Origin: Hippopus hippopus
Lineage: Eukaryota > Mollusca > Bivalvia > Cardiida > Cardiidae
Direction: 5' to 3'
DNA: 64,000 bases
Assembly: GCA_946811185.2 (NCBI GenBank)
Contig: OX328101.1
Coordinates: forward strand, 15,608,122 to 15,672,121
Below: more model-generated notes on this DNA
Databases searched by the model: none
What the model was told of the DNA's origin: nothing
The model's input: only the letters and a program-made list of their open reading frames with translations
Numbering within the stretch: position 1 is the stretch's first letter
DNA letters: not shown here

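Overview
This is one long stretch of intron-rich animal genome. It is dominated by a single gene on the minus strand, an orthologue of VPS13D, the bridge-like lipid-transfer protein. The gene enters at base 64000 and runs leftwards. I could join 43 coding exons between 64000 and 1287. Every junction carries GT/AG splice sites and every reading phase fits the next exon. Together they give 7304 coding bases (about 2434 residues, 11% of the window). The 5' end (N-terminal chorein region) lies beyond base 64000, and the last exon or exons (C-terminal PH-like part) lie before base 1. A UBA domain in exon 12 separates VPS13D from VPS13A, B and C.

The organism is probably a bivalve mollusc. The introns are crowded with tandem-repeat Helitron/Helentron-like elements (arrays of about 145-165 bp units, like the pearl elements and BIV160-type repeats described from bivalves), tRNA-derived SINEs with an AATCAATCA-type tail, and several MITE families. 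The species cannot be told from the sequence.

Layout, left to right: 1-830, end of a tandem-repeat element; 1287-8392, exons 43-39 with a degenerate mariner (2303-3629) and many MITEs; 9380-10585, 11975-14490, 14659-14977 and 16200-17939, four Helentron-like elements among exons 38-35; 19459-21690, a three-level nest of mobile elements; 21806-23148, a DD34D mariner with one premature stop; 23772-32000, exons 32-24; 32925-34236, a Tigger-like element; 34673-38969, exons 23-19 with a partial exon duplication; 39002-39911, a hAT-like element; 43584-44081, a TRIM-like element with a tRNA-like sequence inside its terminal repeats; 46126-52382, exons 14-8 with the UBA exon; 54305-55970 and 58017-59472, two more array elements; 60460-64000, exons 4-1.

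The best candidate for something undescribed is not a gene. It is a family of about 228-bp TTAA-flanked MITEs with a long perfect palindromic core, present in more than 40 copies here and often placed within 10-40 bp of splice sites. Alongside it is a set of tandem-array elements whose ends obey a common rule: ACAAGA or ACTAGAG start, short subterminal inverted repeats, CTAA or TATAA end. Nested insertions fix the exact ends of these elements. No other protein-coding host gene, tRNA gene, CRISPR array or operon is supported.
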